64,000 nucleotides of DNA from Evansella sp. LMS18 (GCF_024362785.1 NZ_CP093301.1:372001-436000), one strand, 5' to 3'. Positions 37,275-46,176 are shown, counted from the first letter of the stretch. Notes: generated by a model from the sequence alone, not told the origin. Numbers and translations are program-made.

Positions 37275-37997
37275 TTACATATAGTAAGCCCCTACAATAA
37301 TTATAAAAAACAAAGCACTGTTCACGATTTCAACAATTCCAATATGCATTGGACGGCGCAGGTATTTTTTCGGCACAAACAAGGTTTTCAGCAGGCTTAC
37401 AAGGAAGGCAGCTGAGACGAAAAACAATTGCATCAGTAACGGAACAGCTACAACCAGGCTATGGTAGATGAGAGATTTTTTGTGGAAAGCCTGGTTTTTC
37501 TTTTCCCTGATAAGTGACTTCACATGAAAAACACTTGCTGTAAAAAATAACACAGTTACAAATAAATAAAAAAACGCTTCCAGCTGCAGCGCAGGCTCAG
37601 TAAGCCGGTATGCCATCAACAGCAGGGACGAGAGAGCGATAATCGCAATGAGATCATTTATAAACAATCTCTCCCTCTTTGTTTTAGCAAAATAGATATT
37701 CAGAAGAAATAATGGCAGTATAGCAAGCCCAATCAGCAGCAGGGCTGGATTACTCAAGATAAACGGTAAGGTTAACAGCAGGCCCGCACCTATATAGATA
37801 AAAAACGACGGCCATACATCTTTATGCTTTGGATTCCTGACATAAGTCAGCAGTGGAGCCTGAGCAAAATAAGCTGCAAATAAACCAGCAAAAAAAACAA
37901 AATGGGACCAGTGAAGCCCGCTGATTGCTGCGCCTATCCAGTAGGGTACTATCAGCATCGCCCAAGCTCCGTGCTCCCGGGGTAGATACCATTTCAT
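37275..37997 (-). CDS. ywiC: YwiC-like membrane protein
   Basis: 240 aa with about eight to nine helices. It starts KWYLPREHGAWAMLIVPYW, the conserved REHGAW motif of the YwiC family. In B. subtilis ywiC sits between narGHJI/arfM and fnr-narK, hence a link to nitrate respiration, although its activity is unknown. Here it has an Fnr-type box upstream, supporting the same link. ATG at 37997 is chosen because the motif begins there in homologues. Confidence 0.85.
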   Translation of the reverse strand: MKWYLPREHGAWAMLIVPYWIGAAISGLHWSHFVFFAGLFAAYFAQAPLLTYVRNPKHKDVWPSFFIYIGAGLLLTLPFILSNPALLLIGLAILPLFLLNIYFAKTKRERLFINDLIAIIALSSLLLMAYRLTEPALQLEAFFYLFVTVLFFTASVFHVKSLIREKKNQAFHKKSLIYHSLVVAVPLLMQLFFVSAAFLVSLLKTLFVPKKYLRRPMHIGIVEIVNSALFFIIIVGAYYM

Positions 37998-38040
37998 GGT
38001 GACCACTTCTTTCTCTACGCAATAATATATCATCAATTCT

Positions 38041-38083
38041 ATTGTAAACAACCTGGCATAGCTGTAAAGTGACCGGAATCACA
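38041..38083 (-). promoter_or_regulatory. Fnr-type box and class II promoter of ywiC
   Basis: AGTGA-CCGGAA-TCACA (38068-38083) is followed, 21 bases on along the minus strand, by TACAAT (38046-38041). This places the box at -41.5. Confidence 0.65.
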
Positions 38084-38214
38084 ATATATAAGCTCATTTA
38101 AATTATTCACAAGTTGTCCATGTTATAATTGTTCTGGTATGTGAATTTTCCCACAGTGCAAAAGTTATTTGTTTGTTATTATGAATTCAGCAACATAATG
38201 AGAGGAGAATTGGA

Positions 38215-38763
38215 ATGCTGCAAGTAAAAATATCCTATTCAGGTGAACAGATGCTGTACGGAATTCTCTCCGCCCTGGGGTTTAAATATGATAATTCCCG
38301 TTATTCATTAAAACTTTCCCCAAAGGCAGGCGGTCCGCTGGTTTTGACTAATCATCCTGCAGACAAAGAAATTAATCTTACTTTTCCTGAGGAAGTTACA
38401 ATGGAAGACTGTATCGAGATAAACAGGATAATAGAAGCCATAGCCGGTGAGATCGATGGTAAAGTTGACGACAGTGAGGCTCACCTTGGTTACGATAAAG
38501 ACGGCAACAAAAAGTTTATTTACCACGGCTTTAACAGCTGGGCAGAATTTATTGATGATGCACGGCATAAGACACTTGAAGGCCAGAAGGTTGCAGTAAA
38601 ACACGGTGATGAGATTATGGGCGAAGGAATTCTGCTTACTCTTGACAGAGCCAGAGAAGGAGACAAAGTGAAAGTTATCAGCTGTACGCTTGTTACCACT
38701 TCCGGAGAACAGTCTTTTTACGGCGATGATCTGCAGATCCTTCCGGTAACAACATGGCAATAG
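38215..38763 (+). CDS. Hypothetical protein, 182 aa
   Basis: ATG at 38215 follows AGAGGAGA. An acidic soluble protein, with alternating strands and helices, containing GYDKDGNKKFIYHGFNSWAEF in its middle. No signal peptide, membrane segment or motif I can name. An extended -10 (TGT-TATAAT, 38121-38129) lies upstream and a terminator follows, so it is a single-gene unit. It stands between ywiC and the second fnr gene, but has no Fnr box in the activating position. Confidence 0.6.
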   Translation: MLQVKISYSGEQMLYGILSALGFKYDNSRYSLKLSPKAGGPLVLTNHPADKEINLTFPEEVTMEDCIEINRIIEAIAGEIDGKVDDSEAHLGYDKDGNKKFIYHGFNSWAEFIDDARHKTLEGQKVAVKHGDEIMGEGILLTLDRAREGDKVKVISCTLVTTSGEQSFYGDDLQILPVTTWQ

Positions 38764-38782
38764 TTCCCTCGCTTCAGAAAAA

Positions 38783-38825
38783 CATCGAACAAGGGAATTC
38801 TCTCCTGTTCGATGCTTTTCTTTTT
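38783..38825 (+). terminator. Terminator of the 182-aa gene
   Basis: CATCGAACA / TGTTCGATG hairpin followed by CTTTTCTTTTTG. Confidence 0.85.
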
Positions 38826-38874
38826 GCCACTCGGCTCTTTCTCTATTTAAAACCAGGTGTCGCAACACCGGCAA

Positions 38875-39585
38875 TTAAATGGTGCAAATCTCCACTGGAC
38901 AGTCACCGCAGTGAAGATAGTCCTTTAAAAACTGGATATCATGCAGCTGAATATGTCCGTTCTTCATAGAAACAATGTTTGTTTTCTTCAGGTCATTAAT
39001 CATCCGGTTAACGCTTTCCCGTGTAGTTCCAATATAGTTAGCTATATCCTGATTAGTCAGCTGTACATTAATTAAAATTCCGTCATCGCTCTGAATTCCA
39101 TAAGAGTTACTAAAGCGGATCAGGGTAGAATAAAACGCTCCTGTTTTTCCGCATAAGATTAAATCTCTGAATTTCGCCTGAGTGGACTGGGTATGACGGG
39201 CAAACCATTTCATAAATGCTACTGCAATCTCTCCGTTTTCCCTGAACAAAACTTCAAGAGTATGCCGGTCAAATCTTACCAGAACAGCTTCTTCAATGAC
39301 TTCCGCACTTACACTGATTGCCATTTCATTAAACAGCCCGACTTCCCCTACGAGCTCATCCCTCTGCTTCAGGTGAACGGAAAATTCCCTGCCCTCTGCA
39401 GTCATTTTACTAAGTCGTACTTTACCAGATCTCACTAAATAAACGTGGTCAGGGTAGTCTCCTTCATAAAAAAGGAAAGTACCGCTTTTCACTTTTATTT
39501 CAAGCCCATGAATAAGGAGCAGTTTCTGGTTTTCTTCAGAAATTTCGTTAAAAAACCTTTTCATTTCCAATTGTTTTTTTTCCAT
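38875..39585 (-). CDS. Fnr-type oxygen-sensing regulator, copy 2
   Basis: 236 aa and clearly paralogous to the protein at 30978: same barrel (LLLIHGLEIKVKSGTFLFYEGD), same HTH (GTTRESVNRMINDL) and C-terminal HCGDCPVEICTI with CxxCx4C cluster ligands. It should bind a [4Fe-4S] cluster and respond to oxygen. No Fnr box is seen upstream, unlike copy 1, so one copy may be constitutive. The ATG at 39585 has a weak ribosome binding site; ATG seven codons later is an alternative. It stands divergent from nothing close and downstream of narK's terminator. Confidence 0.85.
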   Translation of the reverse strand: MEKKQLEMKRFFNEISEENQKLLLIHGLEIKVKSGTFLFYEGDYPDHVYLVRSGKVRLSKMTAEGREFSVHLKQRDELVGEVGLFNEMAISVSAEVIEEAVLVRFDRHTLEVLFRENGEIAVAFMKWFARHTQSTQAKFRDLILCGKTGAFYSTLIRFSNSYGIQSDDGILINVQLTNQDIANYIGTTRESVNRMINDLKKTNIVSMKNGHIQLHDIQFLKDYLHCGDCPVEICTI

Positions 39586-39601
39586 GGAGAAAACCCGCTT
39601 T

Positions 39602-40022
39602 CTTTAATTGAATTTTATTTAACTCTTATTGAGCCTGTCATGCCCCATATGATTTAGTTCAATGTATTCCCTGCAGCAAACAGGGATCCCGTTACTTTTC
39701 GATTGGCGTTTTACTTCCTTCTGATACTAATATTATCACTGTTTCCATAGGATATAGTGGTTATTATTTGAAGATATTATGAATGTTTACACTCCGCATC
39801 TTTGGGAAATTCAAACCTTTTCTCCCCTCACTTTTCCTGTTATCCAGGCTGTTAGCGGAATGAGGAACCGTTGCACCCATTTTTACGGTTTCTCATTCCT
39901 CTATTTCGATAAAATCATGGATTCTGTGATGTTTTCGGTTCCTGGTTCCGTTATTAGCCTGTTTCACCTCTGAAAACACACAAAATTAATCTTTTTCCCT
40001 ACTGTGCAAAGTCATGGAAAAA
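39602..40022. other. Non-coding stretch between fnr copy 2 and narK
   Basis: It holds the fnr copy 2 promoter region and an isolated hairpin (39858-39898). No credible gene is present. Confidence 0.45.
39858..39898. other. Long hairpin of unknown role
   Basis: GAATGAGGAACCGT and ACGGTTTCTCATTC form a 14-bp stem with one mismatch around a 13-base loop. No T run follows, and no gene end is near on the plus strand. Confidence 0.55.
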
Positions 40023-40047
40023 GACGGCCCTTTTTATTCGGACCGCC
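40023..40047 (-). terminator. Terminator of the respiratory operon
   Basis: GGCGGTCC / GGGCCGTC hairpin (two G-U pairs) followed on the minus strand by TTTTTCC, 17 bp after the narK stop. Confidence 0.75.
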
Positions 40048-40063
40048 TTAAGAGTCAAATTCC

Positions 40064-41359
40064 TCAGCATTTCACTTCCGCGTTCTTTCTGGAATAGAAA
40101 TACCAGTTTATCACCAGACTTACAGCATAATAAGCTATGAAAATATACAGGGCAAGATTCGCAGCTCCTGTAGTGTCGATGGACCATCCGAAAATACTCG
40201 GAATCAGGTAAGCACCAAATGCGCCGATTGCAGAAGTCCAGCCAATAACAGCCGCAGCCTCTTTAGGCTTTTTGAAAATAAACGGAATCATACGGAATGT
40301 TGAGCCATTAGCAATACCTGTTGCCATGAACACGACCATGAACATGATCAGGAAGCCTGTAAAATTGCCAGCGTTATAAAAGAAAATAACACCGAATGTC
40401 GCAGCAATCATCAGGATAATGTCCCAGAAAGTAACGAACGCTCCGCCAAGTTTGTCAGACATCCAGCCGCCGACCGGACGGATCAGGGCTCCGATAAGTG
40501 GACCAAGGAAAGCAAATGCCATAGCGTTTACTTCAGGGAACTCTGTACGGATTAACAACGGGAACGCTGCCGCATATCCGATGAATGAACCGAAACACAT
40601 TACATAAAGCCACGTCATAATCCATGTATGTTTCATTTTCAGAATAACCATCTGCTCTCTTACGGATGCTTTCGTTCCTGGAAGGTTATCCATTTTAAAC
40701 ATAGCCGCAATAACAGTCAGGATAATTGGTATTACCCAGATAAATGCAGCGTTTTGCATATAAACTGGTGTTCCATCCCCTAAATATTGAGGTGCTCCTG
40801 CGAATGCGCCAAAAAGGGCGAACGTAACAACGATCGGTGCCAGAAGCTGAACAGCACTCACACCGAGGTTTCCGATACCTGCGTTAAGGCCCAGTGCCGT
40901 CCCTTTCTCTTTCAGCGGGTAGAAAAAGCTGATGTTAGACATGCTTGAAGCAAAGTTTCCTCCACCTAACCCGCAAAGTGCAGCGAGAATAGCCATTGTC
41001 GTGAATGAAGTTTCCGGGTTCTGTACCGCAATACCAATACCAATTGACGGAATTAACAAGGAAGCAGTACTGATTACGGTCCAGTTCTTCCCTCCAAAAA
41101 TCGGAACGACAAAGGTGTATATTACACGCAGTGCAGCTCCCGTCAGACCAGGAAGAGCTGCCAGCAGGAAGAGCTCCCGCTCCGTAAAGGCAAATCCTAC
41201 ATCATTTAAGTTTACTGCTACTACAGACCAGATTTGCCAGACGGCAAAGGCCAGAAACAGAGCTGGAATCGATACCCACAGATTCCTTCTCGCATGGCCT
41301 TTCCCTTCTGTTTCCCAGAAATGTTCATCTTCAGGATTCCATTTTTTTATAGCTCCCAT
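40064..41359 (-). CDS. narK: NarK-type nitrate/nitrite transporter
   Basis: An MFS carrier of 431 aa, 12 helices. Nitrate-porter signatures are visible: CGLGGGNFASSMSNISFF in TM5 and ATGIANGSTFRMIPFIF in TM11, plus the anion-binding Arg in GLTGAALRVIY (TM2) and in STFRMIP. It imports nitrate or exchanges nitrate for nitrite. It is the last gene of the operon starting at 46058. Its presence is the main evidence that the neighbouring molybdoenzyme acts on nitrate. Confidence 0.92.
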   Translation of the reverse strand: MGAIKKWNPEDEHFWETEGKGHARRNLWVSIPALFLAFAVWQIWSVVAVNLNDVGFAFTERELFLLAALPGLTGAALRVIYTFVVPIFGGKNWTVISTASLLIPSIGIGIAVQNPETSFTTMAILAALCGLGGGNFASSMSNISFFYPLKEKGTALGLNAGIGNLGVSAVQLLAPIVVTFALFGAFAGAPQYLGDGTPVYMQNAAFIWVIPIILTVIAAMFKMDNLPGTKASVREQMVILKMKHTWIMTWLYVMCFGSFIGYAAAFPLLIRTEFPEVNAMAFAFLGPLIGALIRPVGGWMSDKLGGAFVTFWDIILMIAATFGVIFFYNAGNFTGFLIMFMVVFMATGIANGSTFRMIPFIFKKPKEAAAVIGWTSAIGAFGAYLIPSIFGWSIDTTGAANLALYIFIAYYAVSLVINWYFYSRKNAEVKC

Positions 41360-41401
41360 TTTTTTCCCTCCATTAACTCAAAAGTTTATTGATTTCCTGA
41401 G

Positions 41402-41653
41402 TTAAACTGCTTGATCTGTCTCCCCAGACTGACCAGATGCATCAGGCTTTTTTTCAGTGCCTGTTTTATATTCGAGCTTTCTCCATTGAAGCAAAGTAAA
41501 GAATGCAATGAATGCTGAAACAACAGCGACCCCTGAATACACTAATGTGATTTCGTATTCTCTCCCCAGCCAGGCTTCCACAGTCCACTGCAGCATTACC
41601 ACGTTTATGGCGATGGTTACAAATATTATCCCCCAGCATGTTTTCTTACCCAT
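41402..41653 (-). CDS. Small two-TM operon membrane protein, 83 aa
   Basis: Starts MGKKTCWGIIFVTIAINVVML. Two hydrophobic segments (about 7-25 and 37-58) and a hydrophilic, acidic C-terminal tail. ATG at 41653 overlaps the end of the Rieske gene by 8 bp and follows GGGGAGG, so it is translationally linked. No haem or cluster ligands are evident. It may anchor the Rieske protein or be a small oxidoreductase subunit. I know no family for it. Confidence 0.7.
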   Translation of the reverse strand: MGKKTCWGIIFVTIAINVVMLQWTVEAWLGREYEITLVYSGVAVVSAFIAFFTLLQWRKLEYKTGTEKKPDASGQSGETDQAV

Positions 41654-42185
41654 GGCGGTACTGCCTCCCCGTGGCATATACCGTTCCGTTAATTACTTCA
41701 ACTTCAATCAGCGGAAGTTCCCTTTGCGGGGGACCGGCAATCGGGTGGCCGCTTTTCAGGTCAAAGTATCCTTTATGGCACGGACAGAGCAGAGTCTCAC
41801 TCTCTTTTTCATAGAAAACCGGACACATAAGATGAGTGCAGGCTGAATTATAAGCGACGAGCTCTCCGTCATTTGTATGAACAAGAATAGATGGATCGTT
41901 CTCTGTAGGATAGTTGAATGTTACCGATTCTCCACGTGGCAGCTGGTCCAGCTGAACAATCTCTACATGCTCGGTGTCATCCTCGGCCAGCCCTACCATC
42001 GCTCTTAAGCTGAATGGGACAGTAGCCAGCCCGAGAGCCATGGAGGCTCCCGCTGCTGTTTTAAGAAATGCACGACGGTTTAATGTCATATCATCCTTCT
42101 GCTCGATGTTTCCTGTGAGATTTACCATATCACTTTTTGATTTCTTTCCGTGTCTTCCTCTTTCTTTCGGGCAATCATTTGACAT
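41646..42185 (-). CDS. Tat-exported Rieske [2Fe-2S] protein
   Basis: 179 aa. Residues 1-33 are hydrophilic; then TLNRRAFLK and a hydrophobic stretch make a twin-arginine signal/anchor. The Rieske domain has CTHLMC and CPCHKG, with His and Cys ligands plus the extra Cys pair of high-potential Rieske proteins. It should sit on the outer face of the membrane. ATG at 42185 follows AAGGGGTGG; the earlier frame start (42269) would overlap the ferredoxin gene by 50 bp. It probably passes electrons from the quinol side to an unseen acceptor or to the complex. Confidence 0.87.
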   Translation of the reverse strand: MSNDCPKERGRHGKKSKSDMVNLTGNIEQKDDMTLNRRAFLKTAAGASMALGLATVPFSLRAMVGLAEDDTEHVEIVQLDQLPRGESVTFNYPTENDPSILVHTNDGELVAYNSACTHLMCPVFYEKESETLLCPCHKGYFDLKSGHPIAGPPQRELPLIEVEVINGTVYATGRQYRHG

Positions 42186-42219
42186 GTTTGCCACCCCTTT
42201 CCGAATTTTAGCCGGTACT

Positions 42220-42762
42220 TCAGTCTGAATAGACCCCGAAAAACTCCGGTACGTACTGCCACTTATCATTTTCAGAAGGCTTTTTGCCTTCGATTAAGTT
42301 CATCTGTGTTCTTTTTCTGCGTAATTCCATCATTTCCTCATGGTCGATAAAGCGAATTGCATCACTTGGGCATACAGACGCACACATTGGAGCAATATCA
42401 TGCTTCGTTCGGTCATAACACATGTCACATTTGTACATCTTGTTCTCTTCAAAATCGAACTTCGGAATTCCGAACGGACAGCCAAATGTACAGTTGCGGC
42501 AGCCGATACATTTTTCTTCCATGGCGGAAAGTACGACGCCTTCTTCTGTAATCTGGATTGCATTCGCAGGGCAGACACGGGCACATGCCGGATCTTTACA
42601 CTGCATACACATCATGGGAAATGTCTGTCTGCTTTCAAAGAAGTCGATATATTCAACGTAGTTACGTTCCTTTGCATCATGACCGCCACATTCTCTGCAG
42701 GCAGCCTGGCAGGATCTACACCCGATACAGCGTTCAAATTCTAAATACATTACTTTTTTCAT
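42220..42762 (-). CDS. Four-cluster ferredoxin-type subunit (DmsB/NrfC-like)
   Basis: 180 aa with four Cys groups: CIGCRSCQAAC (12-22), CMQCKDPACARVCP, CIGCRNCTFGCPFG and CDMC...CASVCP. This is the electron-transfer subunit of many molybdopterin oxidoreductases. It has no Tat motif, so it belongs on the cytoplasmic side with the catalytic subunit, whose gene ends 25 bp upstream. Ribosome binding site GGAGGAAAC precedes ATG 42762. Confidence 0.92.
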   Translation of the reverse strand: MKKVMYLEFERCIGCRSCQAACRECGGHDAKERNYVEYIDFFESRQTFPMMCMQCKDPACARVCPANAIQITEEGVVLSAMEEKCIGCRNCTFGCPFGIPKFDFEENKMYKCDMCYDRTKHDIAPMCASVCPSDAIRFIDHEEMMELRRKRTQMNLIEGKKPSENDKWQYVPEFFGVYSD

Positions 42763-42786
42763 GAATGTTTCCTCCTCCAGCTTCTG

Positions 42787-44913
42787 TTAGTTCACCTTTT
42801 TGAGATTGACGGCACATACTTTAAATTCTGGCATTCTTGATGTTGGATCGAGAGCTGGGTTAGTGAGCTGGTTTACGGAAAGCTCTTTGCCCCAGTGATA
42901 CGGAATAAATACATGGTCCGCTCTGATTGCTTTTGTGAGTCTTGCTTTCACTGTCATGGATCCTCTTCTCGTTGTAAGAAGTACGTTGTCTCCATTTTGG
43001 ATGTTATATCTGGATGAAAGCTCAGGATGCATTTCTACATAAGGCTCCGGGCATTGTTCCATGAGGAATTTCACCCTTCTGGTTTGTGTACCTGACAGGT
43101 AGTGGAATACTACCCTGCCTGTAGTCAGCGTGTGCGGATACTCAAAGTCAGGTATTTCAGCAGCTTCCTGCCAGTCTACCGCTGCAAGGTTTGCTTTTCC
43201 GTCTGGTGTTCCAAATTCATCTATAAACATTGTCGGCGTTCCTGGGTGGTCCTCCGAAGGGCAAGGCCAGAATACACCGTCTTCTTTATCAATTCTGTCA
43301 TAAGTGATTCCGTAATAATCTGCTTTTCCACCTTTGGAAGCGAGACGGAACTCATCAAATATTTCCGGAACATTCTCATATGGGAAAAACTCCCCTTTAC
43401 CCATCCGCTCTGCAATCAATTTCATAATCTCCCAGTCTGTTTTCGATTCTCCAATTGGATCCTTTACTTTACGTATCCGAATGACACGTCCTTCTAAATT
43501 CGTTGTCGTACCTTCATCCTCGGCCCACGTTGTTGCCGGTAAAACCACATCAGCAAATTCCGCTGTCTCAGACATGAAGAAATCACTTACAACGAGGAAA
43601 TCTAATTTTCTGAAGCTGTCCCAGACATATTGTGTATTAGGTGCAGAAACCGCTGGATTACTGCACATCACATGCATGGCGCGAATATTTCCTTCTTGAA
43701 TTTCATCAAACATTTCATAAGCTGAAACTCCGGCTTTTGGCATTTCTTCAGGTTTGATACCCCACACACCAGCCACGTATTTAACATGTTCAGGGTCCGC
43801 AATTTTTCTGTAGCCAGGTAAAGCATCTGCTTTTTGCCCATGCTCACGCCCACCTTGGCCGTTACCTTGCCCTGTTACAGTTGCAACACCTGAAGCAAAT
43901 TTCCCAATCTGCCCCCTTAATAGAGCCATGGAAGTATAAACGCTGACGTTGTCTACTCCTTTTGATTGTTGTTCAATACCACGGCAGAACATCACCACTG
44001 ACCTAGGAGACTGACCGTAAATCCTGGCTGCTTTTTCAAGCTTTTCCACAGATACTCCAGTTATTTGGGAAGTATATTCCGGTGTGAATTTCTTAACTAG
44101 TTCCTTCATTTCCTCATAATTGTTACAGCGTTCATTAACATAAGCCTCATCGACATACCCGTCACGGACTATGATGTGTAACATTCCGTTTGCTAAAGCA
44201 GAGTCTGTACCTGATTTAATATCTAAATGTACGTCCGCAATTCGTGCAATTTGAGTTTCCCTTGGGTCAACTACGATCATTTTGGCCCCTTTATCTCTGG
44301 CTTTCCACAACCATTGAATAGATGTAGGGTGGCATTCCGCCGCATTCCAGCCGGAAATGAAGAAGCAATCTGTATGTTCGAGCTCAGTCCATGGTAATGT
44401 TGATCCACGATCTGTTCCCAGGGTCTTCATGAACCCACCTGCTGCAGATGACATACAAAATCTTCCGTTATAATCAACAAATCTTGTTCCTAAAGCAACT
44501 CGGGCATATTTACCGACGAGGTAACATTTCTCATTTGTCATCGATACACCTCCATATACTGAGAGTGCATCCTTTCCGTGGTCATTCTGAAGCCTCTTGA
44601 AATTCTTTTCGATGAGATCGAGTGCTTCTTCCCATGTGCTTTCAACAAACTTCCCGTTTTTCTTAATTAATGGTGTTTTAATTCTCTCTTCATGGTCTAC
44701 TGTCTGGTAAGCAGTTACACCTTTAGGACACATTTTCCCAAGCGTTACAGGCCAGTCATATCTCGGCTCTACGCCAACCACTTTCCCTGACTTTTCATTT
44801 ACTCTTATATGCATGCCGCACTGCATACCACAGTAACAGCAGTGAGTGGTGATCAGTTTTTCACCTTTATTCTGAATGTTCTTAACTCCTGGTTTAACGA
44901 TAAATTCTGTCAT
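42787..44913 (-). CDS. Molybdopterin oxidoreductase, NasC/NapA-like catalytic subunit
   Basis: 708 aa. The N-terminal [4Fe-4S] motif is CCYCGMQCGMH...GKMCPKG (about 26-66). The Mo ligand region NGRFCMSSAAGG (about 150) has Cys, as in assimilatory and periplasmic nitrate reductases, not the Asp of NarG. The C-terminal MopB region ends LTNPALDPTSRMPEFK, also NasC-like. No Tat signal is present, so it should be cytoplasmic. With NarK, MoCo genes and Fnr boxes nearby, nitrate reduction is the best guess; formate or other oxyanions remain possible. It overlaps the upstream gene by 4 bp (ATGA). Confidence 0.87.
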   Translation of the reverse strand: MTEFIVKPGVKNIQNKGEKLITTHCCYCGMQCGMHIRVNEKSGKVVGVEPRYDWPVTLGKMCPKGVTAYQTVDHEERIKTPLIKKNGKFVESTWEEALDLIEKNFKRLQNDHGKDALSVYGGVSMTNEKCYLVGKYARVALGTRFVDYNGRFCMSSAAGGFMKTLGTDRGSTLPWTELEHTDCFFISGWNAAECHPTSIQWLWKARDKGAKMIVVDPRETQIARIADVHLDIKSGTDSALANGMLHIIVRDGYVDEAYVNERCNNYEEMKELVKKFTPEYTSQITGVSVEKLEKAARIYGQSPRSVVMFCRGIEQQSKGVDNVSVYTSMALLRGQIGKFASGVATVTGQGNGQGGREHGQKADALPGYRKIADPEHVKYVAGVWGIKPEEMPKAGVSAYEMFDEIQEGNIRAMHVMCSNPAVSAPNTQYVWDSFRKLDFLVVSDFFMSETAEFADVVLPATTWAEDEGTTTNLEGRVIRIRKVKDPIGESKTDWEIMKLIAERMGKGEFFPYENVPEIFDEFRLASKGGKADYYGITYDRIDKEDGVFWPCPSEDHPGTPTMFIDEFGTPDGKANLAAVDWQEAAEIPDFEYPHTLTTGRVVFHYLSGTQTRRVKFLMEQCPEPYVEMHPELSSRYNIQNGDNVLLTTRRGSMTVKARLTKAIRADHVFIPYHWGKELSVNQLTNPALDPTSRMPEFKVCAVNLKKVN

Positions 44914-46058
44914 GATTTAACTTCCTCCTTTACTGCCTGGTTATAAAATTCTTCCGCTCGTTCCCGGCCAAAGCCCGGCACATGAATTCCATTGTTTGTT
45001 TGTACAGGTCCGCTGACTTTTCCAAATTTGGATTTCATATTCAGGTGATCCATAACTCTGATCATCCTTCGGCAAGCTGTACAATAGTCCGAAGGCTTGT
45101 TGCCGTTATCCATTTCCAGATCAAATGCCTGGTTGCCAAGGATTTGCTGAACATCTGCGATTTGATCATCATTTGAGTAAAGCTCGCCGCAGCCGGCACA
45201 CTCTTTCGTGTCTACCTCAACAACTTCCTGATAGTTCATCGGGACTGCAGCTGCCATTGGACGAATCGGCAGGTGGAACAGTTTCCCGAATGGGAAGTAT
45301 ACAAGGAATACTACTACCGTAATCTGGTGGATAAGCGCCAGTTCAGGGTGCATCCAGCCGCTTAGCAGTTTATAGGAAACTGTCAGTGCGAGACCTGTTA
45401 CTGTCATCGCGAGGAGCAGATATAATGGGAACAAGTCAAACTCTGCCCGCTGAGTAACCTTCAAATCGTTATTTCCGATTCTTCTTACAAGTGCCATGAT
45501 TACCCCTACAAGAAGCATCGCAGCTGTTATATTCAATCCTTCAAATATCATGGAAGCGAGGATTCCGTCCGGATGCATGGAGATTGTTGGAATTCCGAAC
45601 ACTACCATCTGGTATGTTTCTGCGTTGATTAACTTAAAGTGCATCCAGCCGAATGTCAGTCCGAATGTGATGGCCAGGGATCCGATACACCCCCAGGCAA
45701 TTAGCCAGTGCTGTATACCTCTGTACCATCCTCTTTTGAAAATGAATTTCTGAAGAATGATATTATCAATTAATGTTTTAGCTATTGCTTTGAAATTTCT
45801 TTTCTGGCGCTTTTTTGTTTTCATGTTCTTTATGGACCGTTTAACTACTTCGTAGGTGGCCGGCCTCATAAGCCATGATGTCAGCCTGACTGTTATTCCG
45901 ATAAAGAAGATAAAGGACGAAACCATATATCCAAATAACATCCAGTCCATATGTGAAAACTGGCCTGTGCCAATCCACATCAGCATAAACAACACAACTA
46001 CTACTATGAAAGAATACATACTTGCCTTTGAATAAAAGGACCTCTCTAACCTTTCCAC
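44910..46058 (-). CDS. Membrane cytochrome b-like protein with Cys-rich C-terminal domain
   Basis: 382 aa. About six helices with candidate haem His in YRGIQHWLIAWG, MHPDG/WMHPELALIHQ and FGKLFHLP resemble NarI/DsrM/TmcC quinol-oxidising subunits. After about residue 280 a soluble domain carries CAGCGE and YCTACRRM, cluster-binding motifs of HdrC/CCG-like proteins. It would oxidise menaquinol and pass electrons to the ferredoxin subunit. GTG start behind AGGAGG. First gene of the six-gene operon. Confidence 0.8.
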   Translation of the reverse strand: MERLERSFYSKASMYSFIVVVVLFMLMWIGTGQFSHMDWMLFGYMVSSFIFFIGITVRLTSWLMRPATYEVVKRSIKNMKTKKRQKRNFKAIAKTLIDNIILQKFIFKRGWYRGIQHWLIAWGCIGSLAITFGLTFGWMHFKLINAETYQMVVFGIPTISMHPDGILASMIFEGLNITAAMLLVGVIMALVRRIGNNDLKVTQRAEFDLFPLYLLLAMTVTGLALTVSYKLLSGWMHPELALIHQITVVVFLVYFPFGKLFHLPIRPMAAAVPMNYQEVVEVDTKECAGCGELYSNDDQIADVQQILGNQAFDLEMDNGNKPSDYCTACRRMIRVMDHLNMKSKFGKVSGPVQTNNGIHVPGFGRERAEEFYNQAVKEEVKS

Positions 46059-46110
46059 AGCATTTCCTCCTTTATTTCTGTCAATTAATTCAGCAACTGT
46101 TCATGGTTTT

Positions 46111-46176
46111 ATTTTAAAAATTTGAGTATCCGGTAACTGTGTAAACTCTCACACCAAATCTGTGAAAAAAGTCACT
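46111..46176 (-). promoter_or_regulatory. Tandem Fnr-type boxes and promoter of the respiratory operon
   Basis: TGTGT-AAACTC-TCACA (46138-46153) lies 21 bases upstream of TAAAAT (46116-46111, minus strand), the class II spacing. A second box, TGTGA-AAAAAG-TCACT (46161-46176), is centred 23 bp further upstream. Confidence 0.75.
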
